NCBI GenBank assembly: GCA_033485155.1
Contig: JAWQJJ010000005.1
Coordinates: 124,001-188,000 of the forward strand
Reading direction: 5' to 3'
DNA length: 64,000 bases
Source: Methanomassiliicoccus sp.
Lineage (GTDB): Archaea; Thermoplasmatota; Thermoplasmata; Methanomassiliicoccales; Methanomassiliicoccaceae
Shown here: in pieces, positions 32,108 to 40,452 of the stretch
Layout: the number at the start of each line of letters is the position of its first letter
How positions within the stretch are numbered: position 1 is the stretch's first letter
Program-made: the position numbers and the translations under genes
The notes under the pieces: model-generated
The model's database searches: none
The model's input: only the letters and a program-made list of their open reading frames with translations
What the model was told of the DNA's origin: nothing

Positions 32108-33705
32108 CGCTGCCCTCCCTTGGTGTGATCGATCCCGTAGCATCGCAGAAGGTGGGCCCGGAAGACCTCTTGCCTGAGCTGCTCCCCCTGCAACACCGGA
32201 TCCACTCCCTTCCACCGCTCATCCATGAAGGCCAACGCTCCCTCCGCCGGATCGCCCTCTTCCAGGGCCCCGGCCAGGCGGAAGGCGCATAGTCCTCCCT
32301 GGCAGAATCCCATCCCCGCCCGGGTGCGGCGCATGAGGTCCGCCGGGGACCGGACATCAGGGGAGGAGGCGAAGTACTCCAACTCCCCCCGGGAGACGCC
32401 TTCGCACGAGCACACCTCATCCATTCCTAGCGGCGTTCGCTGGCAGAAGGACCAGATGGCATCTGCGAGCCCCCCGTACTTGGAGGCCATCATTGACCGG
32501 AGGAATGTCGAACTATCCTTAATCGGCGGAAGGATCTCTTCGAGCATGGTGCGGCAGCTTTCCCGCTTACCCAGCTTAGACATCGCCACATCGGAGGCTT
32601 TCTCAGCCATCAGGCGGTAGGTGGTCAGCTTCCCTCCTACCACGCTCACCAGGTTGTCCACCCCATCCTCTGAATGGTCGATGATGCTGAAGCCCCGGGA
32701 CGCCTGCCGCCCTACTCCTCCTGTCGACAGCAGGGGGCGGACCCCGGCATACGCACGGACCATCCTGGCGGTGGCCATCCCCGGGGAGACTGCGGTCGCC
32801 TCCCTGGTCAGCCTCTCGACCTCCGCCCGGGTCGCCCGGACGTCATCCAGGTCCCCCGGCCCCGATGTCGTCCCCAGGATAGTGGAGGAGCGATGGGGGA
32901 CCATGATGTCCCCGTCGGACGGCGACCGCAGGCGGTTCACCAGGCCATTCACCGTTCGGCCGTTGAATACGATCATGCTTCCCTTGTCTAACTGCATGTC
33001 GATCCTCACCCCGGCCATCGCCGCGGTCCGGCCGCACCAGGCTCCGGTTGCGTTGATCACCATCTCCGGCCGGACGGCCACCGTTCGGTTCCCGATACCC
33101 AGGACCGCCTCGGCGATGCGGCCCTCGCGTACCTTGAGGGAACGAAGGGGGAGGTGTGTGTGAATCTCCGCCCCGGCCTCCCTTGCCGACTCCACGTTCC
33201 CCCATGCTAGGAAGAAAGGATCGATCGAGGCGTCAGCCACCCTGACTGCCCAGCGGACCTCCCGGCTCAGATTGGGCTCGTCCCGGAACGCTTCCTCGGC
33301 GGTTATCTCCTCCGTCCACACCCCAGCCCCGCGGCAGGCGGTGAGGAACGCGCCGATATATTCCGGGTCATCTGGAGGCAAGGAGACGAACAAACCGCCA
33401 CAGTCCTCGATGCAATAGCGGGCGATGCGCTTGAGCACCGCCCCCTCGGCCGCACATTCTGCCGCAGCCTGGGAATCCCTTACCGCGTACCGGCCTCCAG
33501 AGTGGAGCATCCCGTGGTTTCCTCCCGAGGCCCCGGCACACAGGTCCCCGGCCTCAACCAGGAGGACCTCCACCCCCCTCATTGCCATGTCCCTGGCGAT
33601 GCCCGTCCCGGTGACACCACCACCGATTATCAGGACCTCGGGGGCGGGCCGTCGCACGCGTCTCATGCTACTCGTGAGCAGCAACCTGGCATTTAGCATT
33701 TTCAT
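32104..33705 (-). CDS. glpA: Anaerobic glycerol-3-phosphate dehydrogenase subunit A-like FAD protein
   Basis: This 533-aa FAD oxidoreductase oxidises sn-glycerol-3-phosphate to dihydroxyacetone phosphate. The dinucleotide fold is IIGGGVTGTGIARDMAMRG near residue 26, followed by the GASGGNHGMLHSGGRYA flavin segment. The C-terminal part carries a BFD-like 2Fe-2S site (CSCEG ... GFCQGGLC), as in E. coli GlpA. The ATG at 33705 overlaps the stop of the DUF1622 gene (ATGA). Archaeal lipids use glycerol-1-phosphate, so this enzyme points to use of external glycerol-3-phosphate. The operon was probably acquired from bacteria. Confidence 0.88.
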   Translation of the reverse strand: MKMLNARLLLTSSMRRVRRPAPEVLIIGGGVTGTGIARDMAMRGVEVLLVEAGDLCAGASGGNHGMLHSGGRYAVRDSQAAAECAAEGAVLKRIARYCIEDCGGLFVSLPPDDPEYIGAFLTACRGAGVWTEEITAEEAFRDEPNLSREVRWAVRVADASIDPFFLAWGNVESAREAGAEIHTHLPLRSLKVREGRIAEAVLGIGNRTVAVRPEMVINATGAWCGRTAAMAGVRIDMQLDKGSMIVFNGRTVNGLVNRLRSPSDGDIMVPHRSSTILGTTSGPGDLDDVRATRAEVERLTREATAVSPGMATARMVRAYAGVRPLLSTGGVGRQASRGFSIIDHSEDGVDNLVSVVGGKLTTYRLMAEKASDVAMSKLGKRESCRTMLEEILPPIKDSSTFLRSMMASKYGGLADAIWSFCQRTPLGMDEVCSCEGVSRGELEYFASSPDVRSPADLMRRTRAGMGFCQGGLCAFRLAGALEEGDPAEGALAFMDERWKGVDPVLQGEQLRQEVFRAHLLRCYGIDHTKGGQR

Positions 33706-34088
33706 GGGTTGCTGTGCAGGTGGTGGTCATCCGGGATGCCTGGTGACATCAGCATCTCCCGCTCCTCGGCCCTGAGCTCGGCCTCCTCCTTGGAGAGCAC
33801 GAAGGTGAGCACCGTACGAATGAGGACTATGCCTCCAAGGCGGATGACCTCGTCAATGTTCGGAGCGTTTATCGTGCTCACGATGTCCGAGGCGATGAGG
33901 AAATCAAGCCCGAAGATGATCTTCTTGGCGAACTCTCCCCGGATCCGGGTGAAGGTCTGCCCCTTCCCCTTCCTGACACCCCGGATGACGGTCTGGGCCA
34001 ACGCTACCACCCCGCCGTAGGCGATTATCAGGACGCCAGAGTAGGCCAGGAACATGGCGATGAGGTCAAGAATTTCGGAGACATCCAC
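33702..34088 (-). CDS. DUF1622 family membrane protein
   Basis: This 128-aa protein has three membrane segments (about 8-30, 54-72 and 82-97) and the family segment RGEFAKKIIFGLDFLIASDIV. The family is widespread and uncharacterised. It is the first gene of the glp unit and its stop overlaps glpA. The coupling may be accidental or may reflect a membrane anchor for the Glp complex. The C-terminal tail is acidic and ends with a His-rich stretch (DDHHLH). Confidence 0.78.
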   Translation of the reverse strand: MDVSEILDLIAMFLAYSGVLIIAYGGVVALAQTVIRGVRKGKGQTFTRIRGEFAKKIIFGLDFLIASDIVSTINAPNIDEVIRLGGIVLIRTVLTFVLSKEEAELRAEEREMLMSPGIPDDHHLHSNP

Positions 34089-34142
34089 GAGATATCCTAG
34101 GACAATACCGACAATTAACCATATCGAAAGGTAAAGAAAGAG

Positions 34143-34217
34143 TAGCGGGGGGTCGATTTGAACGACCGGTCTCCGGGTTATGAGCCCGACGGGATGTCCT
34201 GGCTACCCCACCCCGCT
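34143..34217 (-). tRNA. Initiator tRNA-Met (CAT)
   Basis: A 75-nt cloverleaf is read on the minus strand. Acceptor AGCGGGG pairs with CCCCGCT, with the A1-U72 pair of archaeal initiators. The anticodon loop is CTCATAA with stem GGG/CCC pairs next to the loop, the initiator hallmark. The T arm contains GGTCGTTCAAATCGACC. CCA is not encoded. A TATA element (CTTTATATG on the minus strand, about 34244-34252) lies about 30 bases upstream. No intron is present. Confidence 0.95.
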
Positions 34218-34283
34218 ATGTAGTCCCGCTATTGCAAGACCCCATATAAAGCTTTGTGAGATTGCCTCTCGACCGAGCACGGT

Positions 34284-34619
34284 TCAGAAGAGGCTCCTCA
34301 GGCGAAGCATGTCGTCGATGCTGCCCTTGAGCTTCAGCTTCCTCAGCGCCACTGCCTTCATGGGCTTGATCTTGCCGGAGATAAGGCCTTCCATCGTCGC
34401 CGGGTCGGACAGGATGGTGATGTCGGGGTCCGCTATCTCCCCCGTCTGGAAGTCGTTGACCCTCTCGTTGCGCAAGTGGAAGTTGTACTTCTCGCTCTCC
34501 AGATCGATGAGGACCTTGCGGTCCACCCCTTTGAGCTCGTTGCGGATCTTCTCGTCTTTCTCGACCTTGTCGTTGAACTTCGCTATAAGTTCCTGAAGCT
34601 GTGGCTCTACCGTCATCAT
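34284..34619 (-). CDS. SCP2-like small protein
   Basis: This is a 111-aa protein from the ATG at 34619, which overlaps the rnhB stop (ATGATGA). The pattern YNFHLRNERVNDFQTGEIADPDITI followed by the TMEGLISGKIKPMKAVALRKLKLKG block (read around MEGLISGKIKPMKA) resembles the sterol-carrier-protein-2 fold, a hydrophobic-ligand-binding domain common in archaea. The longer frame to 34730 lies inside rnhB and is not used. Ligand and role are unknown. It is probably co-transcribed with rnhB. Confidence 0.68.
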   Translation of the reverse strand: MMTVEPQLQELIAKFNDKVEKDEKIRNELKGVDRKVLIDLESEKYNFHLRNERVNDFQTGEIADPDITILSDPATMEGLISGKIKPMKAVALRKLKLKGSIDDMLRLRSLF

Positions 34620-35290
34620 CCATCCGTCCAATCTGTCAACTTGGTAACCTTGCTTAGTGAATATAAGTCCTTGGCCGTCTTCCAGGAGGTCCGCACATGT
34701 GGGGGGAACGAACCGTTCTCCTTGAGCCACCCGCGGATGAACGCGAGGGTCACCTCATCGTGGGCGTACCCGGAACCTATGGGGCGTCCAATCGCTTCCT
34801 GAATCGTATCCATGGTCCGGTCCCGCAACACCTTGGCCACGATCGACGCGGCGGACACCACCGGGAACTTGACGTCGGCGTGATGGCTGCACACTAGCTC
34901 CGGTCGGCAGGTGATGCGATCCATGATGTTGCGGCCGAAGCGTTCCTCGACCACATCGGCAGCGTCCACGAACGCTCGCTCCGGGTGAAGGCGTTCGATG
35001 AGGGCGGCGAAGCGCTCCACCTCCAAGACGTTGAGGGTATCGCCTTTCATGAACTCGTCGATCTCCGCCGCGGTGACGACGGAGACCTCCACCATGGCAA
35101 TCTCCCGGATCTTGAGGTCCAGCTCTTCCCTCTTCGGGTGGGAGAGGAGCTTGGAGTCCTTCACCTTGAGCTTTCTGAGGGCCCGGTCGTTCTCGACCAT
35201 GACCGCAGCCACTACCAGGGGCCCCATCACCGGGCCGCGGCCAGCCTCGTCAACCCCGCAGATCACAGCACCGCCCAATTTTCTCACCAT
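34616..35290 (-). CDS. rnhB: Ribonuclease HII
   Basis: This 224-aa archaeal RNase HII removes RNA primers and single ribonucleotides from DNA. The catalytic DEAGRG motif is at residues 14-19 (GVDEAGRGPVMGPLV), and the further acidic residues lie in FVDAADV and in the SAASIVAKVLRD region. Length is normal. A second, type I RNase H is encoded at 62.7 kb, so the genome has both classes. Confidence 0.95.
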   Translation of the reverse strand: MVRKLGGAVICGVDEAGRGPVMGPLVVAAVMVENDRALRKLKVKDSKLLSHPKREELDLKIREIAMVEVSVVTAAEIDEFMKGDTLNVLEVERFAALIERLHPERAFVDAADVVEERFGRNIMDRITCRPELVCSHHADVKFPVVSAASIVAKVLRDRTMDTIQEAIGRPIGSGYAHDEVTLAFIRGWLKENGSFPPHVRTSWKTAKDLYSLSKVTKLTDWTDG

Positions 35291-35317
35291 ATATAGCGAT
35301 ATCGACGAGAGGGATTG

Positions 35318-35491
35318 CCCCGGGCGAGGTCGGACTACCGAGCAAGTCCGGTCGATCGCCCGAACCCGGGGACGGTAACCTAGATGGGCGATGCGATCGC
35401 CATACGGCGGTCCGCCGGGGAGCGGACGGAGAAGCTGGCTCCGGGGCCACCAAGGCCCGGCAAGGTAGCTACGCCCTTAGGCTGTAGCTAC
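35318..35491 (+). ncRNA. Candidate structured non-coding RNA (five hairpins) between rnhB and mptA
   Basis: Five stem-loops follow one another. CCCC+GGGCGA/TCGCCC+GGGG encloses CGGAC/GTCCG (35318-35371). Next come GGCGAT/ATCGCC (35387-35401), GTCCGC/GCGGAC (35410-35427), CCGGGGCC/GGCCCGG with one bulge (35441-35460), and GTAGCTAC/GTAGCTAC (35465-35491). An ATATATAG TATA box at 35289-35296 sits about 25 bases before the first stem. It overlaps the rnhB start codon, so it cannot serve rnhB. mptA has its own TATA at about 35497-35503. No known RNA family was recognised. It could also be a long mptA leader. Confidence 0.42.
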
Positions 35492-35545
35492 ATAATCTAT
35501 ATTGACCTACAGCGGTTAAACTCGGATGCATAATAAGGTGATAAT

Positions 35546-36424
35546 ATTACGACCGACGTTCAGAACCGCAAGCTGGCCAACGGCTACATGCTGACCCGGG
35601 TAGGGGTCACCGGAGTCAAGAAGCCGATACGCATCACCAGGGCCGGCAGGAACAACATCCTGTTCTGCACCATCGACGTCTTCGTCGACCTCCCGGCGAC
35701 CCAGAAGGGGTCTCATCTGTCCCGGAACCTCGAGGCCATCAACGAGACCGTCAACCGCAGCATGGTCGAGGCCATCCCGGGGATCGAAACGGTGGCGGCG
35801 GACATCTGCCGCTCATTGCGGGACAAGCATGAGTACTCGACCTACGCCGAGGTCCACCTGGTGGCCGACTACTTCGTTGAGCGGCCTGGACCGAGCGGAA
35901 AACGGAACCTCGAGGCCTTCAAGATCATGGCCAATGCCGTCAGCAGGAACGCGGATGGCTTGAAGAAGACGATCGGGGTCGAGGTCGTGGGGATGACCGC
36001 CTGCCCGTGCGCCATGGAGACCGTGCGGGAGCAGTACGGCAACAGCATCACCTTCGAGAACGACCTGCCGGTCATCAGCCACAACCAGCGCAACATTGCC
36101 ACCGTCCTGGTGGAGGTGCCCGAGGAGTGCGATGTGGAGGCCAACGACCTCATTGATCTGGTGGAGTCGTCCTTCTCCTCGGCGACCTATGAGGTGCTGA
36201 AACGGTCGGACGAGGCGGCGGTGGTGCTGCAGGCCCACCAGCAACCTAAGTTCGTCGAGGACGTGGTCAGGACCATGCTCGCAAAGCTGCTGGTACGGCT
36301 GGAGGGCCTACCCGACGAGGTTCAGATCACCGTCCGCAGCGAGAGCGAGGAGTCCATTCACAAGCACAACGCCTTCGCCGAGAGGGTTACCAGCCTCGGG
36401 ATGCTGCGCAGCGAACGCAATTAG
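35546..36424 (+). CDS. mptA: GTP cyclohydrolase MptA, apparently starting at ATT
   Basis: MptA (GTP cyclohydrolase IV/IB type) makes the cyclic phosphate precursor of methanopterin from GTP. Family motifs are LTRVGVTGVKKPIRI, FVDLPATQKGSHLSR, the metal Cys in MTACPCAMETV, SHNQRNIATVLVEVP and the end SIHKHNAFAER. The conserved N-terminal DVQ lies upstream of the first ATG (35588), in a frame that has no ATG, GTG or TTG before the stop at 35534. AAGGTGAT is followed after three bases by ATT at 35546, the same spacing as in gatB and the DUF2178 gene. I therefore place the start at ATT. Starting at 35588 would lose DVQ. Confidence 0.82.
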   Translation: MTTDVQNRKLANGYMLTRVGVTGVKKPIRITRAGRNNILFCTIDVFVDLPATQKGSHLSRNLEAINETVNRSMVEAIPGIETVAADICRSLRDKHEYSTYAEVHLVADYFVERPGPSGKRNLEAFKIMANAVSRNADGLKKTIGVEVVGMTACPCAMETVREQYGNSITFENDLPVISHNQRNIATVLVEVPEECDVEANDLIDLVESSFSSATYEVLKRSDEAAVVLQAHQQPKFVEDVVRTMLAKLLVRLEGLPDEVQITVRSESEESIHKHNAFAERVTSLGMLRSERN

Positions 36425-38733
36425 AGCATCGACTTGGCCTCGCTGGTGACGGCCGGGAGGAGGACCACAAACCGCGCCCCCTTGGATGAATCTCCAGGAA
36501 CGCGGTCCTCCACCCACACTCGGCCATTGAGATCCTCCACCAGCTTTCTTACCAAGTATAGGCCGAGGCCGCTGCCAGTGGTCTTGGTGCGCCCCCTCAT
36601 CTTTCGCTGGAACAGCTTGCTCTTCAGATCGTCAGGGATACCTGGACCGTCGTCCTCCACCCATACCTTGTAGTACTCCCTTCCGGACTCAAAGACCTTG
36701 TTGAGCACGATCGAGATCTCCACTGGCCCGGTGGAGTGCTTGATGGCGTTGCTCAGGAGGTTGGTGAACACGTCCCTAAGCAGCTCCCCGGCCATGACAT
36801 ACTTCTTGATCGAGGTCTTATAGCTGATCTTGACCTCCCGGCCGGGGTAGTGCTCGTACTCCGAGCGTACGTCCTCCAGCAACCACCCCAGATCTACCAG
36901 CCCGTACCTCGAGTCGTGGCTCTCCACTTTCTGGATCTTGCGCACCGTCTCGATGAGCTCGTTGCTGTTGGCCAAGATCTCCTGGGACTTGGTGAAGAAG
37001 TGCATGTTCCTTTGATCGATGTCGATCCTGTCCACCGCTGCCTGAAGATACGAGGAAACGGCGGCATTCATGTTGCTGATGTCGTGCGACAGCAGGTCGA
37101 TGTATAACTCCGCCTGCTCCTTGGCCTCGATGGCGTCATGCTCCAGCTTCCTTTGCCGGGTGATGTCCTGGATGACGCTCACCCCACCGATGATCCTGCC
37201 CTCGCCGTCCCGGATGGGGGCGGCCGAGCACAAAATCGTTCCCCGGCTGCCGTCGAGCCTCTGGATATCGATGACGTTCCCTACCGGCGTCTCTCCCTTG
37301 CGGATGGCCAGGGCGATCGGCCATTCGTCCGGCCGAACAGTCATGCCGTTGTCGGCCCACCAAGCCTTGAGGATACGATAGTCCTTCAAGCTGGACAGGG
37401 CGGGCAGCCTACCTCCCCAGATCGTGTCGATCAGGTCGTTGCTCATCGTCGTCCGTCCGTTGATGTCGGAGACGTTGACCCCCACTGGGAGGTTGTCGAG
37501 GATCGTCCTCACCCACCGCTTCTCGGCGTCCGCCCGCACTGCCATCTCCTCCATGCGGTTCTTTGCCGACACCTGTTCGGTCACGTCGGTCAGGAGGACC
37601 AGGGCGCCCTTCTCCCCCGCCTTCAGCTGGATAGGCACGATGGAGGTGTGAAGGAAGGTGGGCTTGCCGTTGACCATGACCGTCTCGACCTCTGTCTCGT
37701 TGGTCGGGGTGTTGGTCCTCAGCACGGCCTGAACCTTCTCGTTCAGCCGAAGTGGCGGGGACGACAGATGGGTGAGCGGCTTGCCGGCCATCAGTTCCGA
37801 CCACTGATCGCCTCCGCAGACCTCAGCGAAGGCCTGATTGGCCCACCGCACCTTGAGGTCATGGCCCGACAGCGCCAGGATGCCGGCTGGGGCGTTCTCG
37901 ATGACCGTCTGCAGCATCCCCCGTTGCTCCTCCACCTCCTGGGCTAGACGGGCCCGCTCCTCCTCGGCCCGCTTGCGGTCAGTGATGTCGTGCACGATCG
38001 AGTACATGTAGGTGCGGTTCTCGATGTGGATCGGGCCGGTGATGACCTCAACATCGCGCAGCTGGCCGTCGGCCAGCCGGTGTTTGATGAAGAGCGGCTC
38101 CTTTTCCGTCGGCGCGGCCTCCGGGCACCGGATATCCATCAGGCCCTTGCCGATGAATTCCTCCCGATCATAACCGTAGAAGTCCACTGCCGCCTGGTTG
38201 ACATCCACTACCTTGTTCTCCACCGGGTCGACCAGGAACATGACCGCGTGGTTCTCCTTGAACAGGCTGACGTACCGGTCGTTGCTCTCTCTCAGCTCCT
38301 CCAGCATCCTCTTCCTCTGGATAGCGTATCGTATCGCCCGTTCCAGGCCGGCGCTGTCCACCTCTCCTTTGACCAGGTAGTCCTGCGCCCCTATGGTCAT
38401 GGCCTTGACCCCCAGCTCCACATCGGTCAGGCCCGTGAGCACAATGATCGGCACTTTGGTGAGGCTCGCGCTCATCGTTTCCAAGGTCCTTAGGCCGCCC
38501 GAGTCCGGCAGCCCGAGGTCCAGAAGGACAATGTCGGGAGGATTGGTCTCTGCCGACTTGATGGCCTCGCTCAGCCGGGACGCCGAGGACAGCACGAACT
38601 CAGCCGAACGGGACTCGGCCAACATCTCCTTCATCAAGAGCACGTCCCCCTTGTTATCCTCGACCAGCAAGACCTTGACCGTATTGTTCGTCGCCTCACC
38701 CAGATGTTCCTTACCTTCGATCTCCACCATCAT
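36421..38733 (-). CDS. Hybrid sensor: response-regulator receiver, PAS domains and histidine kinase
   Basis: This 770-aa cytoplasmic signalling protein has no membrane span. Domain order is: receiver (about 18-140, phospho-acceptor Asp72 in IVLLDLGLP, Lys in DYLVKG), three PAS/PAC modules (about 145-265, 275-385, 395-530), a dimerisation helix with the phospho-His in LLSHDISN, and an HATPase (NLLSNAIKH, DDGPGIPDD, GSGLGLYLV). Such receiver-PAS-kinase proteins are common in methanogens. The output partner is not encoded nearby. Its stop overlaps that of mptA (TTAG). Confidence 0.88.
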   Translation of the reverse strand: MMVEIEGKEHLGEATNNTVKVLLVEDNKGDVLLMKEMLAESRSAEFVLSSASRLSEAIKSAETNPPDIVLLDLGLPDSGGLRTLETMSASLTKVPIIVLTGLTDVELGVKAMTIGAQDYLVKGEVDSAGLERAIRYAIQRKRMLEELRESNDRYVSLFKENHAVMFLVDPVENKVVDVNQAAVDFYGYDREEFIGKGLMDIRCPEAAPTEKEPLFIKHRLADGQLRDVEVITGPIHIENRTYMYSIVHDITDRKRAEEERARLAQEVEEQRGMLQTVIENAPAGILALSGHDLKVRWANQAFAEVCGGDQWSELMAGKPLTHLSSPPLRLNEKVQAVLRTNTPTNETEVETVMVNGKPTFLHTSIVPIQLKAGEKGALVLLTDVTEQVSAKNRMEEMAVRADAEKRWVRTILDNLPVGVNVSDINGRTTMSNDLIDTIWGGRLPALSSLKDYRILKAWWADNGMTVRPDEWPIALAIRKGETPVGNVIDIQRLDGSRGTILCSAAPIRDGEGRIIGGVSVIQDITRQRKLEHDAIEAKEQAELYIDLLSHDISNMNAAVSSYLQAAVDRIDIDQRNMHFFTKSQEILANSNELIETVRKIQKVESHDSRYGLVDLGWLLEDVRSEYEHYPGREVKISYKTSIKKYVMAGELLRDVFTNLLSNAIKHSTGPVEISIVLNKVFESGREYYKVWVEDDGPGIPDDLKSKLFQRKMRGRTKTTGSGLGLYLVRKLVEDLNGRVWVEDRVPGDSSKGARFVVLLPAVTSEAKSML

Positions 38734-39032
38734 GATGACGCCCCCCCCTTGATCAAGCCGTTCGATCCCTGCCCTTATTCAATATCACGCCCGATAGGTC
38801 TGGAGCGTTGCCGCCATGGAACATCGGTTGAATCCCATCCGCGTCGTTACCCCCTATCGACGCCGGTCCGTACTGAGTTGAGTTTTCCTCACCGAACGGT
38901 CAAACCGGACGTTGATAAATGAGGGCTCAAGTTATATATCCTAATCGTCGGAACGAAAGCGGCCACCCGGTACCTCATGGGTGGGATAACGATTTATGTC
39001 GCTCCCACGATGGCCGGAGCGGCGAACCGAGA
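38734..39032. promoter_or_regulatory. Divergent promoter and structured leader of the phosphatase gene
   Basis: A TATA box (GTTATATATCC, about 38931-38941) lies about 100 bases before the phosphatase ATG, leaving a leader of roughly 70 bases. In the leader CCACCC (38963-38968) can pair with GGGTGG (38979-38984), while GTGGGA (38981-38986) can instead pair with TCCCAC (39003-39008), and GCTCC/GGAGC (39001-39005 with 39016-39020) can form next to the start. The first two are mutually exclusive, as in a switch. The left part holds the kinase promoter and nothing else seen. Confidence 0.38.
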
Positions 39033-39704
39033 ATGAGCATAAAAGCGGTGGTAGTGGATATCGACGGCACGTTGACCGACATGAACAAGGTGATGTTTAC
39101 GTCGGGCATCGAGGCCTTGCGCAAGGTCCAGGAGCGAGGCGTTCCGGTCAGCCTGGCCTCCGGCAACGTGCTGCCAGTGGCCTACGGCCTCTCCACGTAT
39201 CTGGGACTGAAGGGGCCCATAGTGGCCGAGAACGGCGGAGTGGTCTCGTATCGCGAGCAGATATTTCAGGTCTCCGAAGGCGTCCTGCCGGAGAGGGCAT
39301 ATGAGTACCTCCGCTCCCGAATGCCCGTGGAGCGCCTGTTCACTGACAACTGGAGGCGCACTGAGGTCGCCCTCCGGCGATCGGCTGACCTGAACCGAGT
39401 CCGGGATGAGCTGAAGGACTGGGACGTCACCATCGAGGCCACCGGCTTCGCCATTCATATCATGGACCCCGGGCATGGCAAGCTGGCCGGAGTCAGGAAG
39501 CTGGCGGAGATAGTGGGGATCGACCTCTCCCAGATTGCGGCGTTCGGGGACTCCGATAACGATGTGGGGATGCTGAGGGAATGCGGTGAGAGCGTCGCTG
39601 TGGGGAACGCCTCAGCGGCGGCCAAGGCCGTGGCGAAGTATGTGAGTCCGTACAACCACGCCGACGGCGTCATCGACGGATTGAAGCGCCTCGGCCTGCT
39701 GTGA
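39033..39704 (+). CDS. Phosphoglycolate phosphatase (archaeal HAD family)
   Basis: This 223-aa HAD-superfamily phosphatase of the archaeal PGP type has motif I DIDGTLTD (residues 8-15), motif II in VSLASGN, the VAENGGVV cap entry and motif IV FGDSDNDVGML. It would remove phosphate from 2-phosphoglycolate or a related small phosphate ester. The start at 39033 places the HAD motif where the family expects it; the 38 extra residues of the longer frame are not conserved-looking. Confidence 0.88.
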   Translation: MSIKAVVVDIDGTLTDMNKVMFTSGIEALRKVQERGVPVSLASGNVLPVAYGLSTYLGLKGPIVAENGGVVSYREQIFQVSEGVLPERAYEYLRSRMPVERLFTDNWRRTEVALRRSADLNRVRDELKDWDVTIEATGFAIHIMDPGHGKLAGVRKLAEIVGIDLSQIAAFGDSDNDVGMLRECGESVAVGNASAAAKAVAKYVSPYNHADGVIDGLKRLGLL

Positions 39705-39719
39705 AAAGAGTAAGGGGTT

Positions 39720-40223
39720 TTACTTGCGCTGGAGCAGTTCCAGCGCGCCCGCCTCGTCCAGACCGATGGACAGGAGCAGGTATTTCAGGGACTTCTTCAT
39801 GACCATCTCCTCGGTCTTGTCGTCCATGTAGGCCTCCATGACCACAGGGGCACGCTTGAAGTACTCCACCCCGAACTCGGAGTAATAATAGGGGGCGTTG
39901 TCCGGGTCCAGCTCGGCGGCCTTCTTGTAAGCGGCCTCGGCGTCGTTGAACAGTCCGGCCTCCACGCAGAACGAACCCATCGAACTATGATACATGGGGT
40001 TCTTGGGGTCCAGCTCGGCGGCCTTCTTGTAAGCCGCCAGGATGTCCTCGGTCTTCACCTTGGGCACCAGGACAGCCGCCTCAGCCTTGCCGAACCAGGC
40101 CTCCGCGTTGCTTGCATCGGTCTTGGTCACCTTCTCGAACTTTGATAACGCCTTCTGATAATCGCCCTCTCCGAGCAATTGATAAGCCTGTTTCATGAGC
40201 TTGTCGGAACTCTCCTCAGCCAT
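39720..40223 (-). CDS. TPR-repeat protein
   Basis: This 167-aa protein is built of tetratricopeptide repeats: AYQLLGEGDYQKALSKFEKV, then two copies of AAYKKAAELDPxN (near residues 64 and 98). TPRs form a helical scaffold for protein binding. GGTGAT lies five bases before the ATG. It is convergent with the phosphatase gene, with 15 bases between stops. The partner is unknown. Confidence 0.8.
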   Translation of the reverse strand: MAEESSDKLMKQAYQLLGEGDYQKALSKFEKVTKTDASNAEAWFGKAEAAVLVPKVKTEDILAAYKKAAELDPKNPMYHSSMGSFCVEAGLFNDAEAAYKKAAELDPDNAPYYYSEFGVEYFKRAPVVMEAYMDDKTEEMVMKKSLKYLLLSIGLDEAGALELLQRK

Positions 40224-40343
40224 AGGATATCACCTTCGATATGATTTCTGATGTAAGGCCATGGAATTGATAAATCTTATTGCTCCATGGGTCTCCGGCG
40301 ATATCCACGAGAAGAGCGTTCCCGATGTCTCCTGGACGAGGTC

Positions 40344-40387
40344 TAGGCGCACCTCTTTTGGCACGTGCCTGGGGAGGGGTGCGCCTA
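40344..40387. repeat. 10-bp perfect inverted repeat with nested palindrome
   Basis: TAGGCGCACC (40344-40353) pairs with GGTGCGCCTA (40378-40387). The loop contains the palindrome GGCACGTGCC and a CTC/GAG extension. It lies in the 281-base gap between the TPR gene and gatC. It could be part of an RNA or a protein-binding site. A GATAAATC element near 40268-40275 may serve as TATA box for either direction. Confidence 0.4.
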
Positions 40388-40452
40388 CCGGCCTTCGATA
40401 TGTTCCCGAACTCGGGTCCCCGCAAGGTGGCCTGGCCGTGCCCGCGGATAGT

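Noticed and set aside
35318-35491. RNase P RNA or SRP RNA
   Set aside because: Too short, and I could not find the conserved core blocks of either RNA.
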